Part shown: positions 29,282 through 36,984 of the stretch, piece by piece
Numbering within the stretch: the first letter of the stretch is position 1
Layout: every line of letters begins with the position of its first letter
Assembly (NCBI RefSeq): GCF_003865095.1
Contig: NZ_BHYK01000006.1
Location: forward strand, 104,270 to 168,269
Direction: 5' to 3'
DNA length: 64,000 bases
Origin: Clostridium tagluense
Lineage (GTDB): Bacteria > Bacillota > Clostridia > Clostridiales > Clostridiaceae
The notes under the pieces: model-generated
Told to the model about the DNA's origin: nothing
The model's database searches: none
What the model saw: only the letters and a program-made list of their open reading frames with translations
Position numbers and translations under genes: made by a program

Positions 29282-30658
29282 TTATAATTTTTTTGAGCCT
29301 TCGTAGGCTAGTGGTGATCTCTCACATTCATCATATTTTAAAGTTACCTGATAACACAAGTCACTACCCTTCATTTTTTCAGAGGCATAGCACAAACCAT
29401 TTGATCTTGAATCAAGAAAAGGATGATCGATTTGTTCTGGGTCACCTATAAGAATCAGTTTAGTTCCCTCGCCAACTCTAGTTATTATTGTTTTAACTTG
29501 TTTGGGCGATAAATTTTGGGCTTCATCTATTATTACCCAATTTTTAACTATAGACCTTCCTCTAAGGTAAGCAACAGCTTCAGTTGTTATAATTCTCCTA
29601 TCAAATAAGTCTTTTATCTTATCTAATAATTCCTTTTCATTTTTATAGCGTTCTTTTTCATCAGAATCCACAAGTATCTCTAAATTATCAAATATTGGTC
29701 GCATAAAGGGTGATATTTTTTCTTGCTCCGTACCAGGTAAAAAGCCTATTTCCTCATCCATGGTAACATTGGGTCTACAAACTAAAATTCTTCTGTAATG
29801 CTCACTATTCTCATTTAATATTTTTTGAAGTCCTACGGCCAGGGAAAATAGTGTTTTAGCTGTTCCTGCAGGTCCTTTAACAATTACTAAAGGTGCTTTT
29901 ATAGCATCAACACTTAGTGCTTCTAACATAAACCGCTGTCCAACATTTCTTGGTACAACTCCTAATGGTTTACTATCCTTACTGTACAGTGGCACTACAT
30001 TTTTACCATCATATCTACCAAGTGCAGTTTGTTTAGGGTTTTCCAATGAATGAATTATTAAAAATTGATTTGTATATAAAATTGGTATGGTATATTCTTC
30101 TAAATTCTCATCATAATTAAGTAAAGCCGCAACTGCTAAACTTTTTTTGCTATAAAACTCTTGAAGTTTTTCTGAAGATACAAATACTTCTGATCTTCCT
30201 GTATATTGATTATCATATTCTGGCACAAATTTTTCATAGAAATCTTGTACATTAATATCTACGGCATCTGCCTTTATTCTTAGAAATATATCTTTTGTTA
30301 TTAACCATACGTCCTCTCCTTGTTCTTTAAGACCTTTGCATACCTGTAATATTCTATTGTCAGCCTTTTCTTTATTCCAAGAAGCAGGAATTTTAGTATC
30401 ATAGTGATTCATCTCTACTCTAAGTCTTCCACCATTCTCAAGCTCAATACCCTCGTTTAGTTTTCCCTCATTTCTCAGTTTATCAATAAGCCTAGCTGCA
30501 TATCTGGCATTGGCCCCTAAATCACTTTTATCTTTTTTAAAACTATCTAGTTCCTCCAAAACTACTTCGGGTATTATTACATCGTTATCTCCAAAAGATA
30601 ATATAGCACTTGGCGCGTATAGAATAACATTGGTATCTAATACATAGGTTTTTTTCAA
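29282..30658 (-). CDS. PIN-PhoH family ATPase/ribonuclease-like protein (YlaK-like)
   Basis: 458 residues. The N-terminal PIN nuclease domain (about 1-140) has acidic residues in VLDTNVILY (Asp8) and LEELDSFKK. The C-terminal PhoH ATPase domain (about 230-440) has Walker A VKGPAGTAKT, the VTMDEEIGFLPG segment and Walker B VIIDEAQN. The same fusion occurs in B. subtilis YlaK and actinobacterial PhoH2, for which RNA unwinding and cleavage has been described. The start is TTG at 30658 after GAGGAGGG. Monocistronic, with its own terminator. Confidence 0.92.
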   Translation of the reverse strand: MKKTYVLDTNVILYAPSAILSFGDNDVIIPEVVLEELDSFKKDKSDLGANARYAARLIDKLRNEGKLNEGIELENGGRLRVEMNHYDTKIPASWNKEKADNRILQVCKGLKEQGEDVWLITKDIFLRIKADAVDINVQDFYEKFVPEYDNQYTGRSEVFVSSEKLQEFYSKKSLAVAALLNYDENLEEYTIPILYTNQFLIIHSLENPKQTALGRYDGKNVVPLYSKDSKPLGVVPRNVGQRFMLEALSVDAIKAPLVIVKGPAGTAKTLFSLAVGLQKILNENSEHYRRILVCRPNVTMDEEIGFLPGTEQEKISPFMRPIFDNLEILVDSDEKERYKNEKELLDKIKDLFDRRIITTEAVAYLRGRSIVKNWVIIDEAQNLSPKQVKTIITRVGEGTKLILIGDPEQIDHPFLDSRSNGLCYASEKMKGSDLCYQVTLKYDECERSPLAYEGSKKL

Positions 30659-30835
30659 AATATCAGCCCTCCTCTCTATATTACTAATATATGTTGCTTA
30701 TCCTATAAATGAATTAAAAGTTAAATAAATTTTATTGTTTTTACAAGTAATATGTAAATTATTTCTTTTGACAAGTAATAGTTTCTATTATATAATAAGT
30801 TTTATAACTATTAATTAGATTATAGGATGGTGTAT

Positions 30836-31246
30836 ATGGAGAACATTACAACAATTTTTAGAGAGAAAAAGCTAAAGCTAACACCTCAACGTATTGCAGT
30901 TTATAAATATTTAAAATCTACAAAAGAGCATCCTTCAGCAGAAGTTATTTACAAGGCCCTACAACCAACTTACCCTACTATGAGTTTAGCTACAATTTAC
31001 AAAGCATTAAAAACTCTTGTTGCGGTTGAGTTAATAATAGAACTTAATGTAGGTGAAGGAAACTTTAGGTATGATGGAAACATGGCTACTCATCCTCACG
31101 TGCAATGCATAAGTTGCGGTAGAGTTGATGACATAGAAGGCATATCTTTTCCAAATGTAAATGAAGATGTTAAACAGCATACTAATTACGAAATTTTAGC
31201 GAGCAAAATATATTTTTACGGATTATGTAAAGATTGCAAAAAATGA
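30836..31246 (+). CDS. perR: Fur-family transcriptional regulator, PerR-like
   Basis: 136 residues. The N-terminal winged helix has KLTPQRIAVYKYL and the recognition helix in MSLATIYKALKTL. The C-terminal metal-binding dimer domain has the regulatory His pair in MATHPHVQC and the structural zinc Cys pairs CISC and CKDC. The GNFRYDGN segment resembles clostridial PerR more than Fur or Zur. This suggests peroxide sensing through Fe-catalysed His oxidation, but the subtype is an inference. The ATG at 30836 follows AGGATGG; an in-frame ATG lies three codons earlier. No oxidative-stress gene is adjacent. Confidence 0.85.
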   Translation: MENITTIFREKKLKLTPQRIAVYKYLKSTKEHPSAEVIYKALQPTYPTMSLATIYKALKTLVAVELIIELNVGEGNFRYDGNMATHPHVQCISCGRVDDIEGISFPNVNEDVKQHTNYEILASKIYFYGLCKDCKK

Positions 31247-31308
31247 TTTATTAAGTAAAAAAAGAAGTATAGAAATTATACTTCTTTTTTTTATTTAATA
31301 AATCATTT
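31240..31308. terminator. Bidirectional terminator between perR and the solute-binding lipoprotein
   Basis: The AAAAAGAAGTATA/TATACTTCTTTTTTTT hairpin (31260-31290) is embedded in a longer palindrome that reaches both stop codons (AAATGATTTATTAA and its complement). T tracts occur on both strands. Confidence 0.92.
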
Positions 31309-32547
31309 ATAAGATTCTTTTAATAACTCTTCCCATTCTTTAGAATTATAACCACCAGTTAAAATCCTTTTCAAAGTTATCAATACATTGCTTTTGATTT
31401 TATCAGGTAAATTATATAATGCAAGAATACTATTATCATTAGCTTTATACATATGTCCAACCATTATTTTGCCTATACCAGTTATTTTGTTATTTGCAAT
31501 TTTGTTTCCACTTATAATTCCCTTTTGCACAATTCTTGCTTGAACCTCATCACTATAAATATATTTGATAAAAGCATTGGCATTATCCCCATTTTTCGCA
31601 TTTATAGGCATACATACTAATGAATTAATTATAATAGGCATATTAGAACCATAATTTGAATTATTATCATAATCTCCTATTATACCTATGTTTGTTCCAT
31701 TAAGTTTAGAATTATAGTAAGAAATACATGCAAGCAGAGCCGCATCACCATTATTAAAACTAATAATGCTTTGTTCATTCCCTAACTCAAAAGATTCTTT
31801 AGAAATTCCACTGCCTTTTGTTAATAAATTAAATTTCTTAAATGTCTCCTGCATGGTTTTAATTTTTTTATATGACTCCTCACCACTATCATAGCTTTCT
31901 TCAAGTTCATGAATATTTACCACTTTACTAGCAATTAAAGAAAACATAAGTCCATTAGCATCTACATCTTCAGTTAACGCTATTGGAGTTTTTATTCCCT
32001 TGTTATGAATTTGCTTCAAAACATCTAACCATTGTTCTAAGTTGTTAGGGTTAGCTATTTTTAATTTTTCTAGATTAACTTTATTATATAATAACTCAAT
32101 AGAATATGGTACAACTCCTATACCATAATATTTATCCCCTACTCTACCATAAGAGCCTACAATGTCATAATATCTATCGCCGATAGCCTCTTTTTCATAA
32201 ACACTTTTCATATCACTAATTACTCCCTTTTTGCTAAGCTCAATAAGGGTATTCCTATTAGTGAAAATCACATCAATTTCTGTACCAAGATTAATGCTTT
32301 CCATGATATCACTTTTATTACCTAGTACATCATTTAGTTTTATTTCAACATCTGGATTGGCACTTTTAAAATCCTCAATTAAAAATTTAATTACATTAGA
32401 AGAATATTTATCAGTTGTATCCAGGAATACATTTATTTTTTTTTGTTTTTCACTTTTATTAGATTTACAGGCTGAGAGTGTAAATAACATAATTAAAATT
32501 ATAAAAAAACTAAATAGATTTTTCAGTATTTTAAATGATTTTTTCAT
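31303..32547 (-). CDS. ABC-type extracellular solute-binding lipoprotein (family 1)
   Basis: 414 residues. A lipoprotein signal peptide with lipobox LSACKS near residue 27 anchors it to the outer face of the membrane. The mature part has the family 1 (MalE/UgpB-like) fold pattern: VFLDTTDKYSSNVIKFLIEDFKSANPDVE, EIDVIFTNRNTLIELSKKG, YGIGVVPYSIELLYNK, FNNGDAALLAC. No permease or ATPase is adjacent, so it is an orphan binding protein; the ligand is unknown (sugars are common for the family). AAGAGGTGA precedes the ATG. Divergent from the next plus-strand gene. Confidence 0.88.
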   Translation of the reverse strand: MKKSFKILKNLFSFFIILIMLFTLSACKSNKSEKQKKINVFLDTTDKYSSNVIKFLIEDFKSANPDVEIKLNDVLGNKSDIMESINLGTEIDVIFTNRNTLIELSKKGVISDMKSVYEKEAIGDRYYDIVGSYGRVGDKYYGIGVVPYSIELLYNKVNLEKLKIANPNNLEQWLDVLKQIHNKGIKTPIALTEDVDANGLMFSLIASKVVNIHELEESYDSGEESYKKIKTMQETFKKFNLLTKGSGISKESFELGNEQSIISFNNGDAALLACISYYNSKLNGTNIGIIGDYDNNSNYGSNMPIIINSLVCMPINAKNGDNANAFIKYIYSDEVQARIVQKGIISGNKIANNKITGIGKIMVGHMYKANDNSILALYNLPDKIKSNVLITLKRILTGGYNSKEWEELLKESYK

Positions 32548-32651
32548 AAGTTCACCTCTTAATAATAATAAATATGAATTTTTTAATTTTTTTTCTATAT
32601 AAATTAATTAAATATATAATTGTTACATATAATTTAAAGGGGGTGGAATAT

Positions 32652-33635
32652 ATGAAATTACACATACTATTTTTTAAGAAGAAATTTCTTTACTATGCTT
32701 TAGCCTTTATTGTCTTTTCAACAATTTTTACAGTTCTCTTAGTAATTAGAAACAAGTCATTAAGTACATTTAATATTGTTACTGAAAGCAAAATGATGCA
32801 AGCTGATTTAACAGGGGATGGCACTAAGGATATTCTATACATAAAAACAGAAACAGAAACAGATAAATATTATATTCAAATAAATTCACAAGATAAAAGT
32901 TATTACCTTGAACCTTCTAAAAAAATTAATACTGTGGGAAATTATTATAAGGAGTGGCCAATGCGACTTACCTTAATGGACATATCTACAAAGAACAAAC
33001 CTGAAATATTTACTCAAGCCTCTGTAGAGAATACAGCCTCTCTACAGGATACATCATCTATAAACAATAAAGCTGTTCAGCATGTATTCCTTTGGAATAA
33101 TGAAAAATTTGATGATATATTTTGCAGCACCAATAATATTTTAGGTTTTGTAGACAGTAAAAATAATAAAACGCCTAAAGTTTTATCTGGAAATATTAAA
33201 GATGGTAAAATGACTTTTACAAGTTATATTTTTATTAAGAACAGGCTAAAGTCTTTTAGCTATAACTATGATGATAATTATATGGGTAAAAACACCATAA
33301 CAAGCTTCATAAATCTTATGACAAGCTTTCCACAATCAGAATTAAATATGTCAAAAGGGCCTTTCTCACCTGATTTAAATGGTAATGATATATCACTATT
33401 AACCGATTTATGGAATAAAAAAACATATTTCAACTTCCAAGATGCTGTTTTCAAAGATTCTAATTGGGACAAAGAAGGCAATGCCAGTAAAATTCTATGG
33501 ACCTTAAACTTTAAAGGAAGTACTGAAAGGGATTCAAAGGACACAAAAAACTATACCATAGAACTAATTCTTAAACCTATACCTAAAAGCGATACTACTT
33601 CTACCTTTAAGATTAGTTCTGTAAGTATTAAGTAA
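32652..33635 (+). CDS. Unknown exported protein with FG-GAP-like repeat start
   Basis: 327 residues, function not recognised. An N-terminal membrane helix or signal (KKFLYYALAFIVFSTIFTVLLVI) is followed by MMQADLTGDGTKDILYIKTETE. That segment is a calcium-loop-like DxTGDGxxD motif of FG-GAP/VCBS-type repeats. The rest is predicted mixed beta (IKDGKMTFTSYIFIKNRLKSF). The ATG at 32652 lies behind a strong GGGGGTGG site. Divergent from the solute-binding lipoprotein; no operon partner downstream except, after 260 bases, the bactofilin gene. Confidence 0.75.
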   Translation: MKLHILFFKKKFLYYALAFIVFSTIFTVLLVIRNKSLSTFNIVTESKMMQADLTGDGTKDILYIKTETETDKYYIQINSQDKSYYLEPSKKINTVGNYYKEWPMRLTLMDISTKNKPEIFTQASVENTASLQDTSSINNKAVQHVFLWNNEKFDDIFCSTNNILGFVDSKNNKTPKVLSGNIKDGKMTFTSYIFIKNRLKSFSYNYDDNYMGKNTITSFINLMTSFPQSELNMSKGPFSPDLNGNDISLLTDLWNKKTYFNFQDAVFKDSNWDKEGNASKILWTLNFKGSTERDSKDTKNYTIELILKPIPKSDTTSTFKISSVSIK

Positions 33636-33678
33636 TAGCATAAATTTTAAATTAGATAGTTAATATATAAAATATTGT

Positions 33679-33780
33679 TATAATTTACGGATTAAAAAGG
33701 GACCGTATTATCGGTCCCAAAGGGGATGGGGGGGTTCCGCATAAAATAATTAATTTTATGCTAATGGAGATTTAACTCCG
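33679..33780 (+). ncRNA. Putative structured leader or small RNA upstream of the bactofilin gene
   Basis: A TATAAT box (33679-33684) is followed within 15 bases by hairpin GGGACCG-TATTAT-CGGTCCC (33699-33718). A purine run containing GGGATGGGGGGG (33723-33734) follows, then hairpin GCATAAAAT/ATTTTATGC (33739-33761) and hairpin GGAG/CTCC (33766-33779). The local GC content is far above the surroundings. No ORF and no known RNA family was recognised. It could be the 5' leader of the bactofilin mRNA or an independent RNA. Confidence 0.35.
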
Positions 33781-33898
33781 ATTACATTTATAATATTAAC
33801 CTTTTTGCATAGTTTTATTCATTATAAATGATATTTAAAATTATAAATTTATTATTGTTTAGAAACACAAACTAATTTAACATTGGAGGAGTGTTCAT

Positions 33899-34276
33899 AT
33901 GTTTAATAACAAGGAAAAAGATGTAAATAGGATTGAAACTTTAATTGGAGATCAATGCTTTATAATTGGTTCTTTAAATGTTAATGGATTAATAAAAATA
34001 GACGGTTCCATTGATGGAGACATATTTTGTGCAGATGATGTAATACTAGGAGAATCTGGCCACATAAAAGGCAATACAGTGTGTGATAATGCCTCTATAA
34101 ACGGAATGATTAATGGAAATATCTGTTGTAAAAGCACATTGTCCATAGAAAGTTGTGGCAAGGTCAAAGGAGATATTTCAGTGAAAAAACTTATGATATC
34201 TGAAGGTGGAATTCTTGATGGTAAATGCACTATGATAGGTTATGAAGATCCTAATAGTGAAAATAATAATTTATAA
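33899..34276 (+). CDS. Bactofilin (polymer-forming cytoskeletal protein)
   Basis: 125 residues, DUF583 family. After a short N-terminal tail, the beta-helix core (about 15-115) shows the regular hydrophobic/Gly pattern LNVNGLIKIDGSIDGDIFC, DDVILGESGHIKGNTVC, ASINGMINGNICC and GKVKGDISVKKLMISEGG. Bactofilins self-assemble into filaments that organise the envelope or, in some Firmicutes, motility and cell shape. GGAGGAG lies eight bases before the ATG. A terminator follows (34289-34338). Confidence 0.92.
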   Translation: MFNNKEKDVNRIETLIGDQCFIIGSLNVNGLIKIDGSIDGDIFCADDVILGESGHIKGNTVCDNASINGMINGNICCKSTLSIESCGKVKGDISVKKLMISEGGILDGKCTMIGYEDPNSENNNL

Positions 34277-34286
34277 GATAGACAAT

Positions 34287-34338
34287 AAAATAACAGGCCG
34301 AATATGCACGAATATTTGCTCTGTTATTTTTTTGATGA
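34287..34338 (+). terminator. Terminator of the bactofilin gene
   Basis: AATAACAG pairs with CTGTTATT around a GC-containing loop and is followed by TTTTTTTGATG on the plus strand. Confidence 0.8.
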
Positions 34339-34383
34339 TTTTCATAAAAAACAGTATCATTGCAATACATCTAAATGTAAGCC

Positions 34384-35241
34384 TTAATTAGAATTTTCTC
34401 CTACTATCTTATTTAGCATTTCAAGTTTCCTGTCATCTACTAGATGAGCTAATATATATATTAACTGTCCCAAATCCTCCTCTTCTAAGTTTTTCACAAT
34501 ATTATGTGTTCTTGCTTTAGGGTCAGTATGTTTAAATTCAACATCATTACTTTCAATAGGCTCACTATTTACAAACGTATTATTATTTGTCAATGAAGTT
34601 ATCATCTCACTAATATTTGGATTATTTAAATCTAGATTATTTAAATCTATTCCAGCTAGCATATCTGAGATTTGACTTAAGTCTATACCTCCCATACCTG
34701 AAAATATATCTGCTAAAGTGTTGTCATTATCATCAACATTAGAATTTATTGAATCATTATTTCCATTTGAATTGTTTTTGTTATTCTTTGTAACAGTTGA
34801 TGTTGCCTTTGCATTTGACTTTGACTTTCCATTTGAATTTGAATTTGTATTACCCGGGTTTAAATTATTCGCTAAGTTGCCTAGTATGTTATTACCTTGA
34901 CCATTTAAATTGCCCATCAGGTTTGCTAATATATTGTTATCTTGGCCCCCCAAATTACCCAACAAATTTGTTAACATATTATTATCTTGACCACCCAAAC
35001 CAGAAAGTAAACCTTCAAGCATATTATTACCGCCACCATTATTTCCAGAAAGCAAACTAGATAATAATGCCATCATCGGATTCCCAGAATTTCCATTTAG
35101 CATTTGTGTTAATGGATTACTGTTAGAATTGTTATTACTGCCGTTACTGTCATTGTTATTATTGTTATTGTTATTGTTATTGTTATTTTCATTATTCATA
35201 TTATTTGTATGGCTCTTATGATGTTTTGACACATTTATCAC
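34384..35241 (-). CDS. Asn/Gly-rich low-complexity repeat protein
   Basis: No known family was recognised. 285 residues. A His/Lys-containing start is followed by a run of twelve Asn residues and a Ser/Asn tract. The next part is four imperfect repeats of about 16 residues (GGQDNNMLTNLLGNL, GGQDNNILANLMGNL, NGQGNNILGNLANNL) at about 82-130, then a Lys/Ser/Asn linker. Leu-rich repeats DLSQISDMLAGIDLNNLDLNN follow, and the protein ends in an acidic helical tail (EEEDLGQLIYILAHLVDDRKLEMLNKIV). There is no signal peptide. It lies downstream of two Cys/Gly-rich genes in the same orientation. The composition suggests a structural, perhaps spore-coat or aggregate-forming, protein (inference). Confidence 0.75.
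   Translation of the reverse strand: MINVSKHHKSHTNNMNNENNNNNNNNNNNNDSNGSNNNSNSNPLTQMLNGNSGNPMMALLSSLLSGNNGGGNNMLEGLLSGLGGQDNNMLTNLLGNLGGQDNNILANLMGNLNGQGNNILGNLANNLNPGNTNSNSNGKSKSNAKATSTVTKNNKNNSNGNNDSINSNVDDNDNTLADIFSGMGGIDLSQISDMLAGIDLNNLDLNNPNISEMITSLTNNNTFVNSEPIESNDVEFKHTDPKARTHNIVKNLEEEDLGQLIYILAHLVDDRKLEMLNKIVGENSN
35158..35196 (-). repeat. Hexanucleotide microsatellite coding poly-Asn
   Basis: Repeated AATAAC units (seen as GTTATT on the plus strand) encode the Asn run of the low-complexity protein. The six-base unit keeps the frame, so slippage would change only the length of the Asn tract. Confidence 0.85.
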
Positions 35242-35286
35242 CTCATTTATAAATGGGAGAGCATAAGCTCTCCCTGATTTCTGAAA

Positions 35287-35538
35287 CTAGCAACCACATG
35301 ATTTGCTACAAGCATTAACTGCAGCTACTGGGCGTCTACAAAAACAAAAACCTAAGAATAATAATATTAATATAAATGCGTTTTTGTTTTCAAGTAGACA
35401 TGTTCTTTGAAGTATAATTAAGATTATTAAAGCACAAATTGGATTGCTACAGAGACTTTGAACTCCACATGAATTTACGGGTTGAACTCCACAGCATGAA
35501 TTTACAGCTTGAACTCCACAACATCTTTTTTTTGACAT
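35287..35538 (-). CDS. Small Cys-rich hydrophobic protein
   Basis: 83 residues, unknown. The N-terminal half carries three imperfect repeats (CCGVQAVNS, CCGVQPVNS, CGVQSLCSN). A hydrophobic segment ICALIILIILQRTCLL and a second one, FILILLFLGFCFC, follow. The protein ends NACSKSCGC. Twelve or more Cys in 83 residues is exceptional. The ATG at 35538 follows GGGGGG at a normal distance, and the earlier in-frame start lacks a ribosome site. It lies between the other Gly/Cys-rich gene and the Asn-rich gene, same strand. Similar small Cys-rich proteins are often spore-associated, but this is only an analogy. Confidence 0.7.
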   Translation of the reverse strand: MSKKRCCGVQAVNSCCGVQPVNSCGVQSLCSNPICALIILIILQRTCLLENKNAFILILLFLGFCFCRRPVAAVNACSKSCGC

Positions 35539-35641
35539 ATAAAACCCCCCTTTCTGGGCATGTTTCAATGTGTTACATATTTTAACTAAAGTAATCAATA
35601 TTTTAATTTATCAAATGTTCACCTATTATTTTTTACCTAGT

Positions 35642-36022
35642 TTATTCATCACAACAGTCGTCATTATTTGAGCCGCATCCTCTGTTTTGATTGCCACATG
35701 TGCATAAAAGTATTAATATTATTATCCACCAGCAGCCATTTCCTGAACCAAATCCGCCGAATCCACCACATCCACCGTTGTTAATTGGACCACATCTACA
35801 TAATTCTTTGCAGTGTTTAGGGTCGCATCCGCAAACAGTCCCACAATCTTGTCCTTGACCACCAAATCCTCCACAGAAGCATAATAGAATAATGATCAAA
35901 ATTATTGAGCTTCCACCGAAGATTCCATTGTTGTTGTTGTTGTTACAACAACACTTTTTATTATGATCACATCCATTGTTTTGAGCACTCGCTAATCCAC
36001 TTAGCAATCCATTCATATCCAC
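35642..36022 (-). CDS. Gly/Cys/Asn-rich hydrophobic protein
   Basis: 126 residues, unknown. The N-terminus MDMNGLLSGLASAQNNGCDHNKKCCC shares the LLSGL-NN style of the Asn-rich neighbour. It also has a six-Asn run, a hydrophobic stretch SSIILIIILLCFC, a Cys-rich middle (CGTVCGCDPKHCKELCRCG), a second hydrophobic stretch CWWIIILILLCTC and an acidic tail CCDE. About 20 Cys are present. The two hydrophobic stretches could be membrane hairpins or cross-linked coat segments. The start is GTG at 36022, seven bases after AAGGAGGG (an ATG two codons later is possible). Likely first gene of a three-gene group. Confidence 0.7.
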   Translation of the reverse strand: MDMNGLLSGLASAQNNGCDHNKKCCCNNNNNNGIFGGSSIILIIILLCFCGGFGGQGQDCGTVCGCDPKHCKELCRCGPINNGGCGGFGGFGSGNGCWWIIILILLCTCGNQNRGCGSNNDDCCDE

Positions 36023-36360
36023 TTTACTTCCCTCCTTATATTTACTTATTAGTTAAATAACAATTAGTAATTGTTGTCTTCCTCTGTTTATCTCTTAATT
36101 TTAAAACCATTTTTCTTTTGTTTTCTAATATATACTATTCTGATAAATATAAATTGACACTGAATTTTCAATTAAAATATAAAAAAAATAGGCCTTATCA
36201 CTTTGTGCAAAAATTACTATTTTACACTCTATAATATAGGTCTATTTTATTTATCACATTATTTTTATTCTATAGTTTCAGATTCGTTAAATCATCACCT
36301 TCGCAGCTGCAATTAACGACTTCAGAAGGAATTTATATTCCCACTAAAGTTTTCTTTTTA
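36023..36360. other. Intergenic region between engB and the Cys-rich genes
   Basis: No gene is seen. It carries one copy of the 15-base sequence TTAAATCATCACCTT (36287-36301) that also occurs at 22100 and 39606. It should hold the promoter of the Cys-rich gene group; no sigma-factor consensus could be assigned. Confidence 0.5.
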
Positions 36361-36984
36361 TTACAGTTTAGGATTTCCATTAGAACTAGGGGATTCTCCT
36401 TCTGAAATGTCGTTAAACATATTTCCTAAAAGCTCTTTGACACCTGTTTTTTTTAGTGATGAAATATTGATAATTTCTTCACTATCCTCTAAATTCAATG
36501 TTTCTCTAATTAACTTATTATTTTTTACAAGTTCTGCTCTATTTAACTTATCTTTTTTTGTTGCAACTATTACAACTTCATAGCCAAAATGTTTTATCCA
36601 TCCGTACATTAGAAGATCATCTTTAGTTGGCTTACGTCTACAATCCACGAGTAATGCTACTTTTTGGAGCTGAGGTCTTCGGACTAAATAATCCTCCATC
36701 ATTTTTCCCCATTTAGCTTGTTCAGTTTTTGATACTTTTGCATATCCATAACCTGGTAAATCAACAAAATAAAAACTATCGTTTATTAAAAAAAAGTTTA
36801 TAAGCCTTGTTTTTCCAGGTGTACCACTAACTTTAACTAATTTACGCCTATTTGTTAAAGTATTTATTAAAGATGATTTCCCTACATTTGACCTGCCAAC
36901 AAAAGCATATTCTACCATATTATCCGTAGGATATTGAGCAGGTTTTACTGCTGAAATTATGAATTCAGATTGTTTTATTTCCAT
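36361..36984 (-). CDS. engB: Ribosome biogenesis GTPase EngB/YsxC
   Basis: Essential TrmE-Era-EngA family GTPase needed for 50S subunit assembly. 207 residues: P-loop GRSNVGKSS (30-38), switch I Thr in [13 protein letters not shown]3 [11 protein letters not shown]4 TKKDKL and G5 ISSLKKTG. Its ATG overlaps the end of lon by 20 bases, which implies translational coupling. It is the last gene of the tig-clpP-clpX-lonB-lon-engB block. Confidence 0.96.
   Translation of the reverse strand: MEIKQSEFIISAVKPAQYPTDNMVEYAFVGRSNVGKSSLINTLTNRRKLVKVSGTPGKTRLINFFLINDSFYFVDLPGYGYAKVSKTEQAKWGKMMEDYLVRRPQLQKVALLVDCRRKPTKDDLLMYGWIKHFGYEVVIVATKKDKLNRAELVKNNKLIRETLNLEDSEEIINISSLKKTGVKELLGNMFNDISEGESPSSNGNPKL

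Noticed and set aside
34455..34475. ATTAACTGTCCCAAATC, similar to the dispersed repeat
   Set aside because: It is within the coding region of the Asn-rich protein (LGQLIY) and matches only about ten bases.
35158..35220. Tandem hexamers as a CRISPR-like array
   Set aside because: Units are six bases with no spacers and are translated as poly-Asn; no CRISPR array or cas gene is present in the window.
35287..36022. Cys-rich small genes as bacteriocin or lanthipeptide precursors
   Set aside because: No leader-core layout and no modification, protease or transport genes nearby; the internal hydrophobic segments do not fit such precursors.
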